The notes beneath the pieces are model-generated. The model made no database searches and had not been told where the DNA came from. It saw only the letters and a program-made list of their open reading frames with translations. Positions 44,304 to 57,765 of a stretch of DNA of 64,000 nucleotides are shown here, in pieces. This stretch comes from Megalobrama amblycephala (lineage: Eukaryota; Chordata; Actinopteri; Cypriniformes; Xenocyprididae): positions 12,171,501-12,235,500 of the forward strand of contig NC_063052.1 in the NCBI RefSeq assembly GCF_018812025.1, written 5' to 3'. Every line of letters begins with the position of its first letter. Within the stretch, counting starts at the first letter, position 1. The position numbers and the translations under genes are program-made.

Positions 44304-45592
44304 TTAAACGTGCACTCAGTAAACTTTTGCTAAAAAAAGTTTTACATATAAAGAAATGTGCACTACATGGAGCGGGTCTCCCACTCATGGGTGCTGCCAT
44401 GTTGAGAGAATCACATGACCTGCTGTGTCATGCAATAGAGTGCAACAGTCTGGTTCTGGTGTCATGACAAATCATATCAAGTTAATGATTATACTAAGTA
44501 CAAACAAATGATATTAATTTAAAATATGTATAGGTTACTATATAGTGCATAATGAAACGTTTGTTTCACTAATACTAATAAATAATAATAATAGCATATT
44601 AAGTGAAATCATTACGTTCTTTTTATAACTGAAATATTTGGACATTTTTAATTTAACACGTAATTGCTTTAACGATAATTGTGAATACATGTAGGGTAAG
44701 TGCAAATGCGGGCTAATCGGGTATCTGTATGCTATTCTAGTACATTAGCTAACTAATACAGACATTAATGCTCATTATAACGTAGTTCAAACAGCTTCAT
44801 AACATGATTTTGTAGGAATTGTAATCAGGCACTAAAGAGAGTGCCTGTTAAAAAAAATTTGAGACAATGGGATTGTTTGAGGTCCTAACAGAGTCCCGAT
44901 TTTGAGGAGGACCTGGTTTGTCACCACACCGGAAGTAAAAATCCCATTCATTTTCTCCATAGGGGAATTGATTTTTAATTAAACCTTTAAAGACAGACCT
45001 ATTGTGAGCTATATCAATGGTATATGCTTATGCTGAAACCACAATCAACTTCTTTAAATCAGTAGTTTTATATTTATATTTTTTATTTTGATTGTCATTT
45101 GCAGTGCTTTGTGGGATTAGCGCTTTCCCTGATTAAAGCGGTTACGTACGTTTGTCATTTTGTCCAGTTTTCAAATACTGTAATGTTGTAATGTTTTGAT
45201 TCACCTTGTAGCTGGTTGGTTTTGGTTCTTGGCTTATAACTTTTTAACAAAGGCATTAAATACCCCTACTGTATAATACGAATGGGAAAATACTTTCGGA
45301 TCTAAGGCCGGTGAAAAAGTTAGAGTTGCTACTACTACTACTACTACTACTAATAGACACAACAACAAACAGGATGAATTTGAATTCAAGAAAGCCATTA
45401 TACGGATGTATGTAGTAAATACAAATAGTATGAGATGGAGAAAGGCACAAAAATAAACAAAATAAAAGATCAACCGACAGCTTGGGTATAAACGCCATAC
45501 ATCCACGCGAATAGGTGTCAGCAAAATGTTTAAAACCACTGAATAAATGCCAGCTAAATGTAAACAAAAACCTACTGAGTGCACCTTTTTAA
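44304..45592. mobile_element. TTAA-flanked element, about 1.29 kb
   Basis: TTAA/ACGTGCACTCAGTAAAC at the left and CCTACTGAGTGCACCTTT/TTAA at the right, inverted ends. The interior includes a (TAC)n run at 45332-45352. It carries no transposase frame. The 116-codon minus frame at 45234-45584 reads the repeat. Confidence 0.7.
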
Positions 45593-46460
45593 GTTCGAGG
45601 AATTACTTAAGCAACTAACTCAAAGGCTTATGTACTCCTAGATATTTTTATAGCTTATAAAAGTTTCCCAGTTTGACAAGTCTCTCCACCCACTGTTATT
45701 AAAGCCATTTATACTTATTGTGCGGAGAGAAAGGTCTGCTCAGAAGTCACTGAACATGTACGTCTCTAAGAATTACCTTAGTGAAATCATACTAATGTCT
45801 GATGTAAGTAATCTGTGTAAACAACAGAACTGTGAAGGAAAAATATTTTTTTTAGCAAGTAGCACATCTAACGAGAGCCAATTGGAGTGTTTTCTGCTAA
45901 TTTTTTTATTTTTTATAAAGGCTACTGCATACTGTGAGGGGCGCCCCACTAGTATTACATCCTCAAGAGGGGTCCAAACAATGTTCTTATTGACTGTTTT
46001 GCTCAAAGGCATTTTGTGTGGACTGTTCCCCCTCCTCCCCCTCAGGCGGAAGATACTTGGCAGCTTGGTATTTATTTTTCTACCTTTTTTTTGCGCTATT
46101 CATCACTTTAGTCGGTGCACCCGAGCTTATGGCCGTCGCCTGTGAAAGGATTTCATGCTGTTTGTTCTCTTTAATTTCCATGGTGCATGGGCACCTTATT
46201 GCTAGTGACTGTCTGGTTTTGTTAAGCCCACGAAACCTGTGAAGTGCGGTGCCAGATGATAAGATGGAATACACTGAGCTGAGCAAAGACTCTAAGCTCA
46301 AGTTATCAATGTAGATTTCATCATAGATCTGTCACGGTTTAGAGGTACCTGTTCGAGTACCTGTTCTGCCTAGACCTGCTTCACCCCAGATCTTGCTTCA
46401 GCACAGCATTGGCATTTCCATGCTGAATACCTAGATTTTTACTATAAATATAAGCCTATA
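45593..46460. other. No gene recognised
   Basis: Contains a 141-codon frame (45720-46145) and antisense frames without domains or splice context. Judged non-coding. Confidence 0.45.
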
Positions 46461-46665
46461 CACTGTAAAAAAAATTGTTGGTTTAACTTGGAAAAAGTAA
46501 GTTGCCTTAAAAATTTGAGTTCACTGAAATTAAAAATTTGAGTTAATACAACGAAGGCGATTGATTTAATCAACAGAAACTCAAAATATTATGTTATCTG
46601 AACCACATTAATTATCTAAGAAAAGCAAATTTTGTGATAAATCATGAAAATAGTTTTTTACAGTG
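46461..46665. mobile_element. Short MITE with CACTGTAAAAAA ends
   Basis: Left TA/CACTGTAAAAAAAATTG; right AGTTTTTTACAGTG/TA. 205 bp, TA on both sides. Confidence 0.8.
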
Positions 46666-46734
46666 TACTAATGCAAATTGGTTAGCAGTTAATGATTCAA
46701 GGCTAAAGACTTGTGCTGTGTTAAAAATTGAAAT

Positions 46735-46970
46735 TCTTTCATTTGCTTTGCTCACCCTCATGTCATTCAAAAAGTTTGACTTTCTTTCTTCTTTGACTCG
46801 CAAAAGAAGATATTTTGAATGTTTGTCCGTATGCTGAAAGTCAGTGGGCTCCAAAATAATATTGAATATTGAATATCTTCTTTTGTGTTCTGTAGAAGAA
46901 AGAAAGCCACCTGAGGATGGATGATGATGACTGAATTTCATATTTGGTTGAACTGTTCCTTTTTATAAGG
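46735..46970. repeat. Fragment of the GATAGTTCACCC repeat family
   Basis: TTTGCTCACCCTCATGTCAT, AAAGAAGATATTTTGAATG and TTGAACTGTTCC correspond to the internal and right parts of the family. Ends eroded. Confidence 0.65.
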
Positions 46971-48325
46971 ATTTTAAGTGCCGAATTACTTTTGACAACC
47001 TAAATTCAAGACTATCTATCTATGTTAGATCAGATGTGCAATCATGAGTTCATCTAGAAGAAGAGACCATGCCATTGAAGAAGACGCTTGATAGGGAAAT
47101 CACATTTAGAACTGCATATTGACTCTTGGATCAGAAAGAGTACTTGACTTGGCTGGCTTTCAGGACTGCTGAATGGTCAGAAAAGGTAGTGTTTAGAATT
47201 AGCAGTGCCCCTTTGGCAAACGCTTTGAGTAGACACAACAAAACGACTTGCTCTGTAAACATGCGCCATGAGATTTACGGCAGTGCAATATGATGATGTG
47301 GACCGAAGTTGTGCTAGTTTTGTAAAACGAACCCTCACTGCGACAGTCCTGAGAGGCGAGAATGGGGCATTGACACTCAGATGTCCTCCCATTGATCTCC
47401 TACCCTTCAACGCACCTTCAGTGTCTGTAGTGTTGTTTTAAAGCGGTCAAAATGAGAAGAAAATGTCCACGTCCAATAGATTTTTGGTTTTGTGTGATAG
47501 CGGATTTAAAAAAGATCCTCAGGACTGACCTGTCGGGTCCAAAGGGGTTTGATTCATTGGCTCTTGGCTAAGCTAGGGGCTGCTGTTTGCCCTTTCCCCA
47601 GATAAGGCTTATGGGTCTAGGAAACAATATGACCACATGTCTTTTGGCTTTATAAAGCGTAATGAACAACGTAATTACCTCAGACCTTGCCATTGACATC
47701 ATAGAGAAATGAGTTGGACAGATACCCGCAGGAATGTTGACTTGATTTGCGGTTTGAAGTTTAGTTACAAGGTTACAAATCTTAATAACATACCATGCGT
47801 TTCTAATATTCGATAGTAATTGTGCAGATTTATCCATATTCATTAGGCATTCAGTATTTGAACTAAATGGTTTCCTTATGGTTACATTTGTAATCAAGTG
47901 GTGTTCATTCTAGTTATTTGTCTTTTGTCTTTGATAAAAGTCAGTCTTTATTCCATGTCTTCCCTTTTTATTGGCTATAGAGCAGGTCTGATTGATACCC
48001 ACTCAAAATCAGTGCTCATTTCATGACCCATAGTTATGTAAAACTGAGACCTGAATGTTTTGAAAAGAAAGAAATTAGCATAATTACCCCTTAATCAGAA
48101 ACATTAAGTTTATTTAAAAATCTTCCCCAGTGAAAATCCTTTGAGGGTGAGAAGTCTTGTCGGTTGCTTGTACATGCTACTAATTGATATGGATGTTAAT
48201 GAATTTGATAAATCTAGATCAGTGAAAGAAGTACAAATAAAAAGAAAAGTATGTCAAACTGTTTTTTGGCCTGATACCAATCTGTGTCAGCGTTCGGTAG
48301 AAAATGTGAGGTGTAAGGTGAAGGG
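46971..48325. other. No gene recognised
   Basis: Unique-looking sequence in the putative first intron. No exon recognised. Confidence 0.45.
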
Positions 48326-48763
48326 TTAAGGTATAGTTCACCCAGAAATGAGAACTCTGTCGTCATTTACTCATCCTCACTTCGTTCCAAACGTGTTTGA
48401 CTTTTGTTGTTTCTGCAGAACACAAAAGAAGATAGTTTAGAGAGAGTTTACAGGTTTCAACTGTTTTTGTCCACACAACGAAAGTCAATGTGGTCCAGAA
48501 CAACCTTGGACACCATTGATTTTCATTGTAAGGACAAAACAAGAAAATTGAAACATTCTTCAAACCATCTTTTATGTTCCACATAAGAAAGTCATACAGG
48601 TGTCGAACGAATAGTGTTGTTATTGTTATTTAAATGAAACAAAGCTGATAGAAAAACTTGAAAACCTTCATGAAATTAGAAATGCTGCCTTGAATTACAC
48701 CGGAACTTGGAGGATCAGTATATGATTTTAAGTCTTTCATTTTATGGTGAACTATCCCTTTAA
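48326..48763. mobile_element. TTAA-flanked element, 438 bp
   Basis: TTAA/GGTATAGTTCACCCAGAAAT at the left and TATGGTGAACTATCCCT/TTAA at the right, with internal CATTTACTCATCCTCACTTC typical of the cyprinid family. Confidence 0.8.
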
Positions 48764-50140
48764 ATCTTCAGAAGGTCCATTTCAAATTGAAATAGGAAGA
48801 ATCTGTATAGATGCAGCCAGGTTTATAGATCAGACTGTCATGATTTTTCCTCATAATGAAGAGGTGCATATGGCTAAGCTAAAATAACTGATTTTGAAAA
48901 CCGATCTGGGCAAGATGTCAGCCTCCGTTTCATTTAAGAATCGCCGTTTGTTATCCTATGCAATGTTTTAGAGGTCTCTGAAACCCTTTGGTGGTCGACG
49001 GTTGCACAGGGACCTTTGACTCCTGAGCTTTTTCCGCTCTGCTCTGTCAGTTGCTGATTAATTATTCTCCACCATTTTAGTTGTGAGATCTTAGGTGGGC
49101 ACAGCGAGAAGGTACAGAGAGGGAATGTTTCAGTCGACTGTAATGCGTCGCATGTATGTTGGTGCGCTGGTCTTGTTAACACCTGAATGGGGAGGCTGCT
49201 TTCTGCGGGCCTCATGCAAGGCTTATTAAACCCCACGCAGAAACAATCAGCCCAGATGAATGGCTTCCTGTGAAGTTTAATTAGAGGGCCTCCCTGATGC
49301 TTTAGCTGGATAAACAGCAGCAAGAAACGACATGACGGGTCTCTTGCGTTGATTCTTGAAGAATGCGTGTTTGTGAAGAGCGAGAAGTCAGAGACGAAGA
49401 TGTTTTTAGGTTTGGGATTCGGATTGTTGCCGTTTTTTATCTTTTTCCTCTCCTTTCCCCTCGTGGATGGTGTCTGACCATCCCAATCGTGAAATAGATG
49501 AGTTTTTCAAGCTTCACGAGTCTTGGCCGTCACAAGAGCTCTGGATTGTTGTTAATTTGCTCGATGTCTCTCAAGTGGGATTTCTCTGAAGATGAGGTGT
49601 GGACTGCATTAATTGCAGCGGGTCCAGGTATTGGCTCTGGTTGAAAAATTTAAAAGTATTGATTCAGGCCAAGCTGTTTTCATCATTTTGCAATGTATTA
49701 CATTGTAGCGAGACGGAAGCTGTGGGTGAATATGAAGCGCATAGACCTGTTTTGTGATTACAGAGGGAGGTATAGGCGTCGAGTCCCCAGATAGGTGGCT
49801 CTCGTGGCGCGAGGTTCTCCGGCTGCGCTCGTTTCGGGAGCGAGAGAGCTGTGTGATGGGTTGAGCTGATCGAAGGACTGCTGGAACACTTAATTCAGTG
49901 CAAGATGAAAGAGCTAGCAGAACCCATCCGAAGCATTTCTCTGTGGAACCTTCTTAGTTTTCATGGCCTGGGGGCTAGTTTGTCTATTAAAGTTGATGGA
50001 CCTGACATTGTGCATCGTGTTGCATCATTTATTTAAGCTAAAGTAGTCTTAGAAATGTTGTTTTTATTTTGACTATGCAGTGGTAAACTTTTCTTTTATT
50101 ATTGTGACATTAGCCAAAACCTGTGTCCAGTTGCAACATG
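48764..50140. other. Unique block, possible conserved non-coding DNA
   Basis: 49040-49340 is repeat-free, balanced and contains homeodomain-like sites (GCTGATTAATTATTC, GAAGTTTAATTAGAGGG). No donor/acceptor-bounded coding exon seen. Confidence 0.4.
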
Positions 50141-50580
50141 CACTCTCTATAAAATGCTGGGTTAAAAACAACCCAAGTTGGGTTGAAAATGGACAAACTC
50201 AGCAGTTGGGTTAAATGTTTGCCCAACCTGCTGAGTAGTTTTATTTAACTCAACTATTGTTTAAAAATGACTGTATTGCTTGCTTAAGATTAACCCAAAG
50301 TATGTTGGAAATGAACATTTATTTATATGTTTAATAAATGAACATTTATTTAATAAATTTAATGAATAATGATTAAACAGTTATTGTTGCCTCTAGTAAT
50401 TATGTCTTATTTTTTTTTAATTTCCAGCCTATTTTGGGTTCATTTTAAGCCAGCCATATAGTAATTTTTAAACAATAGTTGGGTTAAATAAAACTGCCCA
50501 GTATGTTGGGAAAACATTTAACCCAACCACTGGGTTTGTCCATTTTCATCCCAGCTTTGGGTTGTTGTTTTTTTTTTTTT
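50141..50580. mobile_element. Truncated copy of the CACTCTAAAAAATGCTGGG MITE
   Basis: Matches 7187-7744 in order (AAAATGCTGGGTTAAAAACA, TATGTTGGAAATGAACATTT, TTTTGGGTTCATTTTAAGC) but ends in poly-T without the right terminus. Confidence 0.85.
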
Positions 50581-50624
50581 GGTCCGTTTGCCCTTATTTG
50601 GGTGTGAGCAAAAACACGCTGTTT

Positions 50625-50880
50625 TTGTGTGTGTCCCTTTAACCCCTTTAAATTCAAATAAGCTGCTGCTATTGGCCCGCTTTCTGAAAGAGGGCGGAGC
50701 TTTAACAGCTCGCACTTCGGTTGCTCAACAACAACAAAACAGGAGAATCTCACGCAGCCAAAATGAGGATTGTCAGCCTTACATTGTTCAAACCGGAGTC
50801 GACACTGATGGAGAGACTCAGGAAGAAGTTACAACTTTTAGAAAGCAACTGGACTTTCTGAATGGTTAGTGGATACATTT
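50625..50880. repeat. Reverse-orientation fragment of the 57863-58458 element
   Basis: GTTGCTCAACAACAACAAAA, AACCGGAGTCGACACTGA and GAGACTCAGGAAGAAGTTA are the inverse of 58080-58230. The 96-codon open frame through it is repeat-derived. Confidence 0.8.
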
Positions 50881-52568
50881 ATGTAGTTGCTGTGGAGTTG
50901 ATTCAAATTTGTGCAAATCCAGCGTTGAATTGACCCTCGTTTGTGAAGCAGTCCAGGGTAAAATGGGACGGCATGGTAACAACACTCTTCTGTAAAGCAG
51001 CCCAATATGGCCTCACCCCCTTTGTTGCGTGTTTTCGGAGGCAGGGTTTAGGTAAATTTTAGGGTTTGTGATGTCGCTAACCTGGGAAGAAACTCGTTGT
51101 AGTCCCTACCAGCCGTTTGTTGTAGTCCTTAAAAAGTAATTTCTGTAAAAGAAAATATCTCCCTTTGCATTGAACTTTGAGCGTCGTAACTTTGCAAATG
51201 TTGTTTATGATCAAACAGCAACATTACACACTAACTAAAGTTAAAAAAGTGAAATCATAATCAAGGAACCCTTTAAGACAAACTTTTCAGTGAACAAAGA
51301 TCCAAAAACCAAAGAAACGACAGCACGGAATATTGAATATACAAAAATAAGGGAAGTCTAGTTGAAGATAAATATCCCTGATACATAAAATAAAGTGGGT
51401 GAAAGTTTCCTTTTAGCATGATATTGTTGGATCTATAGAGTAGCTTCGGCTGAAACGGCTAACTAAAATGTATAAACATAACATCACAACAGAAAACAAA
51501 AATAATTCAGCCAGCACCTTTGAGGAAATCTGTGAAAGCTGCTGTACCTGTGGTAGTTAACCTTGATAAGAATTATAGCTGACTCTCTGTACATGCACAA
51601 CCGCAAGATTCAATTCCCATAATCCCTCCACAAATGCCTCTTTGTCTTATTACTGTGTTTAGCAGATTAACAAATTGAACCTTAGCACATTTAAGCATCC
51701 TCTCCATATCCCTCCATTAAGCCACAGGTCTTTGTTTCTTGGGTCATTCTGTTGGAATCAGAAGGAGTGCCTGGTCTCTCTTCAGACGGTACAGAGGATG
51801 GAGCTCATGCGGACACGGAAATCTGGGTTTTCTTGAAGTTTTGGTCCCGTGCGTAGTCCATCTCTCCTGGCCTATCTGCTTTTCCAGAGTGCCGGTTCCT
51901 TGGTGGAAATCGTGTTTTCCCCGAGTGTATGTCTGTGCCCATTACTTTGAGCGTCAGAAGGGAGCCTCCGCAGATTTTATCTCAACTTGATAAAGCACTG
52001 GTCATGTCGGTGTGTGTAAAGGTAGTGTGTGCGGATTGTGAATTGGGGGATATTTGTGTGTTTGTCTTTTTTTGTGTGTGTGTTTTGCATATTATTGATT
52101 TGAATATGGCAGGGTTTTTTTTAATTGCTCGACTGTCCTCACTGCCTCCTTCTCAATTCAACCCCATTTTAAAATCTTTTTGCTACCTCGCTTTCTCCAG
52201 ATGGCTCACGTTCCAGCATTTTTCCTTTTTTTTTTCTTTTTGTTTAAACAACGTATGCCCCACCCTGTGGTCTGAAGTTCCGCAATGAGCCGTCTTGACA
52301 AGGTGCCAGGTTTTAGATTCAGCGTCTCATAAGAAGTACATTTTCCTCTTACTGCCCCCTTTGGCCCCCTCCTTTTTTGTCTTTTTTTTCATTCTGTCTT
52401 TCTCTTTCTTTCTCTCTCTCTCTCTGTGTTCGTGTGACGTCCTGACCACTAACGGCTACATATTAAGAGATAATTCCATACCCTGAGGTTACAAACCGGC
52501 TTAGACTGGCTCTCTCGCATTTTGACTCCACTGGGTACCCTGGGTAAAAAAAGATATTGTAACTCCCT

Positions 52569-52606
<38 letters not shown>

Positions 52607-52983
52607 GAACAGGAGACTAATTCTCACCGAGAATGACATCAGTTCAGTCGGCAATGCTTAAAACAAACATGTTATGCATTTATGCATGCTACAAGGATTG
52701 CTCATACCCATAAAAGCACGACCAGGCAAACCATGCTGCACGACTTCTGTTCTGAAATATGATTATTGGAAAGATGTTTTTTTTGCATAATTATCTTCCT
52801 TAGTCACAATAATGCAGGCTTCAGAATTGCACTTTTGCACATGTGTTATCCAGTTGCAAAAAATTCAATTACACAATGCTAAGGATTTTTTTCTTGACCT
52901 GCCAAAATTTTCACTGACCCCACCACAAAAGTAATAAATAAAATGGGCCTAGTTATTGTCTTTGTTGTTTTTGACCAGTAATA
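50881..52983. other. No gene recognised
   Basis: Unique and low-complexity sequence. Pyrimidine-rich at 52350-52430 with poly-T at 52570-52602. The 119-codon frame at 51929-52288 is T-rich and not supported. Confidence 0.45.
52570..52602. repeat. Poly-T run
   Basis: About 33 T in a row. Similar poly-T runs lie at 53904-53932 and 55129-55148. Confidence 0.95.
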
Positions 52984-53786
52984 TTAAAGGCACAATATGT
53001 AAGATTTTTGGTTTACAATATCCAAAACCCACTAGAACAGTGTTATAATTTTGTTGACTTATATACTTGCATGATCCCAGATGTTTCCAAGAATGTTTAA
53101 ATCTAGAGAAATGAGCAATTTTAACCAATACACGGACCATGTTCTTGCGTTGCCTATCAATGACCTCATACCTGCGTTACCTTACTGATTTCTGGTATTA
53201 TTTTGTAGAAACCATGGGAACACCAAAGATGCTTTAGTATATTATGTGTTTTATTAGACAAGGGAACAACTGTTTGGATACATTTATAGACAGAAAACTA
53301 ATAATGTTATATAGCTCAACAACACTGTTAGTCTTATTGTTTGAATCTCGTTTTCTTGATTTTCCATGAGTACCATGCTTTTAGCATGCATCAGAGAAAA
53401 ACACTATTAAGTGGCTAACATTGCATAATCAGATGCAGCTTTATTTTTAGTAACAGTAATACGGCATTCTCTCCGTCATGCAATCTGTTTTAAAATTAAT
53501 TGCATGCCATTTATCCAGCATTTATTAATGATATTCTAATATCGATCTAGCTTACTGCAATGTGCAACAAGTGTTTGCACGGTTCGTTCTGCTCCCACAG
53601 CACTCGGCCCTGCTCTACTTCATATTACAGAACATGGTTTCTGCCCAAGTCCCGATTCTTTTCCACCAGCTGTGAGGTGAAGATGACATTCCCATGATTC
53701 TGTGCTCAATCTCGGCGTCATCAAGCTACGCCTTTGTTTTGAAAAGGTGACCTCTAGCAGCGAAAAACTACATATTGTGCCTTTAA
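52984..53786. mobile_element. TTAA-flanked element, 803 bp
   Basis: TTAA/AGGCACAATATGTAAGAT at the left and ACTACATATTGTGCCT/TTAA at the right, inverted ends of 12 bp or more. No transposase. Confidence 0.88.
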
Positions 53787-53901
53787 TAAATTATTACACA
53801 TTAAATATTAAACATATTCAAATATTGTTAGACAAGTAATCTGTAATAAGTAATAAAAATAAGAACAAATAATCAATTAATCAGTAAGGAGCAGTAAGTT
53901 T

Positions 53902-53937
<36 letters not shown>

Positions 53938-56900
53938 GATCCTTTTGTTTTTTTTTTATTAACATTAAAACAAAGACAGCAGCAGGTTTATTAGGCTGCT
54001 GTCACTTTAAAAGCTGCACGGATCCAATATACTGTTACACTTGCAACTGTTCGTGTTCACTTAAGATATAACAGACTGTTTACTAGGGTACTCTCCGAGA
54101 CCTGCATTTTTTTTAAATGTAATTTTGTGTGAATATGTCTGTTCAAGCACAAGAAGATGTGAAAGAGAGCTTAATTCAGCATTTGCACGCTGTCTGAGAA
54201 GCGGCTTTCTGGGCTTTGGATGTGTGCGCACACAACTTCTCACACTATTAAATTGAGTTCTCTTTCGCGTCTTCTTGTGCTTGAATATTTAAATTGGCAA
54301 GGCCTAAAAACGTGCAAATGATAAACTTTGTTGATGCAGAACTGGCCTGATCAGTCAAGTGACAGTTGCATCAAATGACCTCAGCGACATTTACAGGTAG
54401 TCCTTATGGTCGAGCCCTGGAATATGTGTATTCTATCTTTTAGCTGTGTATGTATTCAAATTGTTTAAAACATGTAGGTGTACATAATAAAAGCAGACCG
54501 ACACATTCTAACAAGGGCCAACTATATAATGAAGGCAGATTTTCACTAAAAGATTAAACTGTGTTGTCAGGACAAAGGTACAGTTTCTTAATGTCAGGTT
54601 GGGCAAGTTGACACATTTTAAATATTATAAATGTATACAATTTATTAATTATCTTATCTATAAAAATCTATTGTCCAAAACAATGGTTTGATATTTTAAT
54701 GTTGTATTGGATTTTATACATTTCCAATTTAAGTTTCCATGTTTTACTGTTGAAATTTAGCTAGAAAGCCTTTAATAGGCTGTTTAATGGCATGTTCCAT
54801 TGGAGCATGTTGTCACAAAAAGTCTGTTTATTATATGAAAAGTGTCTTTTGTCCTGGGCAGTAACAATGGAAATATTCAGTAGCTTTTTTGTAGCCAAGA
54901 ATCTATACAGTGATTCACTTTTAAAAATGAGCATACCTTCAAAAAGTGTGACAACTTGCCCCATTCTCCCTTATGAATGTAATGATCTTGACTGGCATAA
55001 AAACAAGGGCAATTAGTTTCTTTCTCATAATGGTTCTTCTGACTAAATTACGTTATTATATTGTGACCATCTTTCAAATACTCATTCAGACTCTTAGGAT
55101 TATCAGAGCGATTCATCTTCTTCAGTGCTTTTTTTTTTTTTTTTTTTTGGGATAGAAATATCCATCCACGTTTCTTCTCTTTGTGTATTTTCTCTCTTCT
55201 GGCATGAGTATTAGATTGTGTTCCTCCTTAACCTTGAAGTCTGTCTGTATCTTGTATAAATAGGCCTGTAGCTTTATTCAGATCCTCTCCATTCGTCTCT
55301 CAACAGTCGGCGCCTCTGTTAGAAAACCTCCTGTTGAGGGTTCTTCCTCACCCCTCGACGTATTTGAGCTGAAGTTTGGATGTGAGGATTTCTGAGGAAG
55401 AGCAGCAGCAGAAAGGGAACCGGGCCCGTTACGTCCGAGCGACGATCCCCACTGGTCAATTTGGTCTGGATCAGAGTCTCGAGGTTCGACTGAGAGTTGA
55501 GTTTCAGTTTCGTTATGTATTTCCTGCACATGTTTGCAGCTCTGTGCGGTTTCTGTACCTGTGTACTATCTCGGGCCTCTGGTTAGCACTGTTCCTCACA
55601 GGTCTAATCGAGGAGGAAACCTGGTTTGCGTTCGAGACACATTTCCTCACTGTAGGCCGTTTTAACCGCTGTTGCGTCTACTACCTCCTTCGGTATCTTA
55701 AAGATCTTGTTGCTGTCTTTATTTGGTCTCTTTGTCTTCAGCCTCACTCCCCCACACACTTCCTCCCCTTTGCCCCCTGCTACTGCCCCCACCCTCCTCC
55801 TGAACCGCCCCTCCCTCCCTCGGGCGACAGCAGAACAGGAATTGATTAGTGGCACGGCTTAAAAATAGAAGGGCCTGTTGTCATGGCAACGGCCACAATG
55901 AGCTGTTGTCTTGTTTAATGAAGACCGAGATTTTAAGTGTTGTGGCTGAACAGTACAGTGAGCGGGAGACGCCATTTCTGGCTAGGTGTGCACGAATGCC
56001 GGGACGGAGATATTAGCTGTGATCTCGTCCCTTCTGTCAAAAGTGTGCAATATGCAGATGGTTTATGTGTGCATACGTGTGTGCACGTGCAGGATGGTCT
56101 TCCTCGTGTGGGTGTGTTGTGTGGCTTTGCAGGTACGATTACCAATCTGCTTTGTCGCAGTCTCATCCTGGTTGCTTCACCCTCAGGTACTTGCTGGATC
56201 TGCAGAGGTGCATTAAGTTAAGGCATCAAATGCATCATACGCTGGCAGCTCCAAAACACATTATTGACTCTACCCACATCCTGTTACCCATACGTCGTCC
56301 CGTATGCATCAAGCCAACCAATTACAACCCTGTTGCCATGGGCGCCATCCGCCTAATTGGCCTCATTAGTGTCAGAAACTGGCCGTATGCAAATTTTGGT
56401 CATATTCCCAGCAGATCTCTCCTCTGAGTAATATACAGTAATAGTTAGCCATTGTGTAGGTCGTCGGTGAGGACAACGGTCCAATTAGCGAATTAACCAT
56501 TAAGCTCAGATACTGTACTCGACTCAACCTCCCAGAAGTGTTTTTGAAATTCCTGTCAGCGTAGGAACGTGAGCATAACGTGCCGTTTGGTGACGGTATG
56601 CTAATACGCCTGTCCTGAAATTCCCCCGCAGCAACCTACTTTTGTGACATCACTGCACAGCTGACTTACAACATCTCAATTAGGCTTGCATCACGTTGCA
56701 GCTGGATTGCGTGTGATCCGAGAAATGATTTATACTGATAAATATGTCAACAAGCTTTTTTTTAAATTTGGATTTTCATTAGCATCTTATGAATACAATT
56801 GTTGTAGAGCTCTAGTGAGATTCCTTGAATGTGATTTGCAGGATGTTGCTTTGAAATGGTAGTTTTAAGAAGGTCTATAAGCCAGGGGTTTTCAATCCCC

Positions 56901-57765
56901 AAATTTTATGATCCCTTTGGAAGGAATCCCCGTGCTAAAATATACTGTAAATCTAATGACTTTTATTGTTTTATTTGTTATTAATCATTAATTTGCTTTA
57001 ATTCATTGTACTAAAGCTAATCCTTGAAATATTATTAGCTGTTATATTTTGATTACAGCATTTTTTTGGACAACATTCCAATTAGCGAATTAACCATTAA
57101 GCTTATATACTATATATACTACTTAGATTCTATATACTCTGATTTAATACAAGACAAATTTTTAGCTTCATGTCGCTTACTAATATGAATGTAGATTGTA
57201 TTCTCATTCTAAAATTAGTTTCCTAGTGACTTTTCTAGTAATTAATTTTTGTCAGATTAATGATGACTGAAATGGTTGGCCATTCTTTTACTAAAAGTTC
57301 TGTTTATCAACAGAATCATCATTGTACAAATGCAAAGATGCTTTGAGCATTGATGCCCAACATTATATCTCTGGGACTCTCATTGGTTATGATTTTTAGA
57401 GATGCACTGATACTAATCTCAAATGCTGTATCAGTCCATAGTATACTGCCCTCTAAGTTCTTATCACTTTATTGCTGTGCTGTACTTTTAATTTCCCTGA
57501 GCTTCAGTTCTAATAATTAATGTTGATAATACAGATTTGCTGCATGTGGAACTGCAGAGACTGAAAACTGCAGCCATCCAGATAAAGAAACTGAGTATGC
57601 ATCAACTAGTCGAAAATATTATTATCTGTAGCATTTTTGATTGTGATAAACTGTGTATATCGCACTGTTGTCGTTAAAATCACCACAAGTCAACATTTGA
57701 GAATCTGTAAAGTTTATGCTAGATGCTAGCTCCTTACTCCTTTTGCTGATCTGGTTCACTCATAA
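53787..57765. other. Mostly unique intron-like sequence with possible conserved blocks
   Basis: 53990-54300 resembles degenerate repeat DNA with an imperfect fold (AAGCACAAGAAGATGTGAAA and its loose inverse). 55260-56730 is repeat-free with higher GC. 56270-56420 includes CCAACCAATTACAACCC and the octamer ATGCAAAT at 56388. A 36-bp motif at 56471-56506 recurs at 57068-57103. The open frame at 55376-55849 has no domain. Confidence 0.4.

Noticed and set aside
45720..46145. 141-codon plus-strand frame
   Set aside because: Phe/Leu-rich by T-rich composition, with antisense frames of equal length and no similarity recognised.
50579..50869. 96-codon frame with TGVDTDGETQEEVTTFRKQL
   Set aside because: The same DNA occurs inverted inside the TTAA element at 57863-58458, so it is repeat-derived.
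55376..55849. 157-codon plus-strand frame
   Set aside because: No family match by eye and no splice or start support. It ends in a proline-rich low-complexity run.
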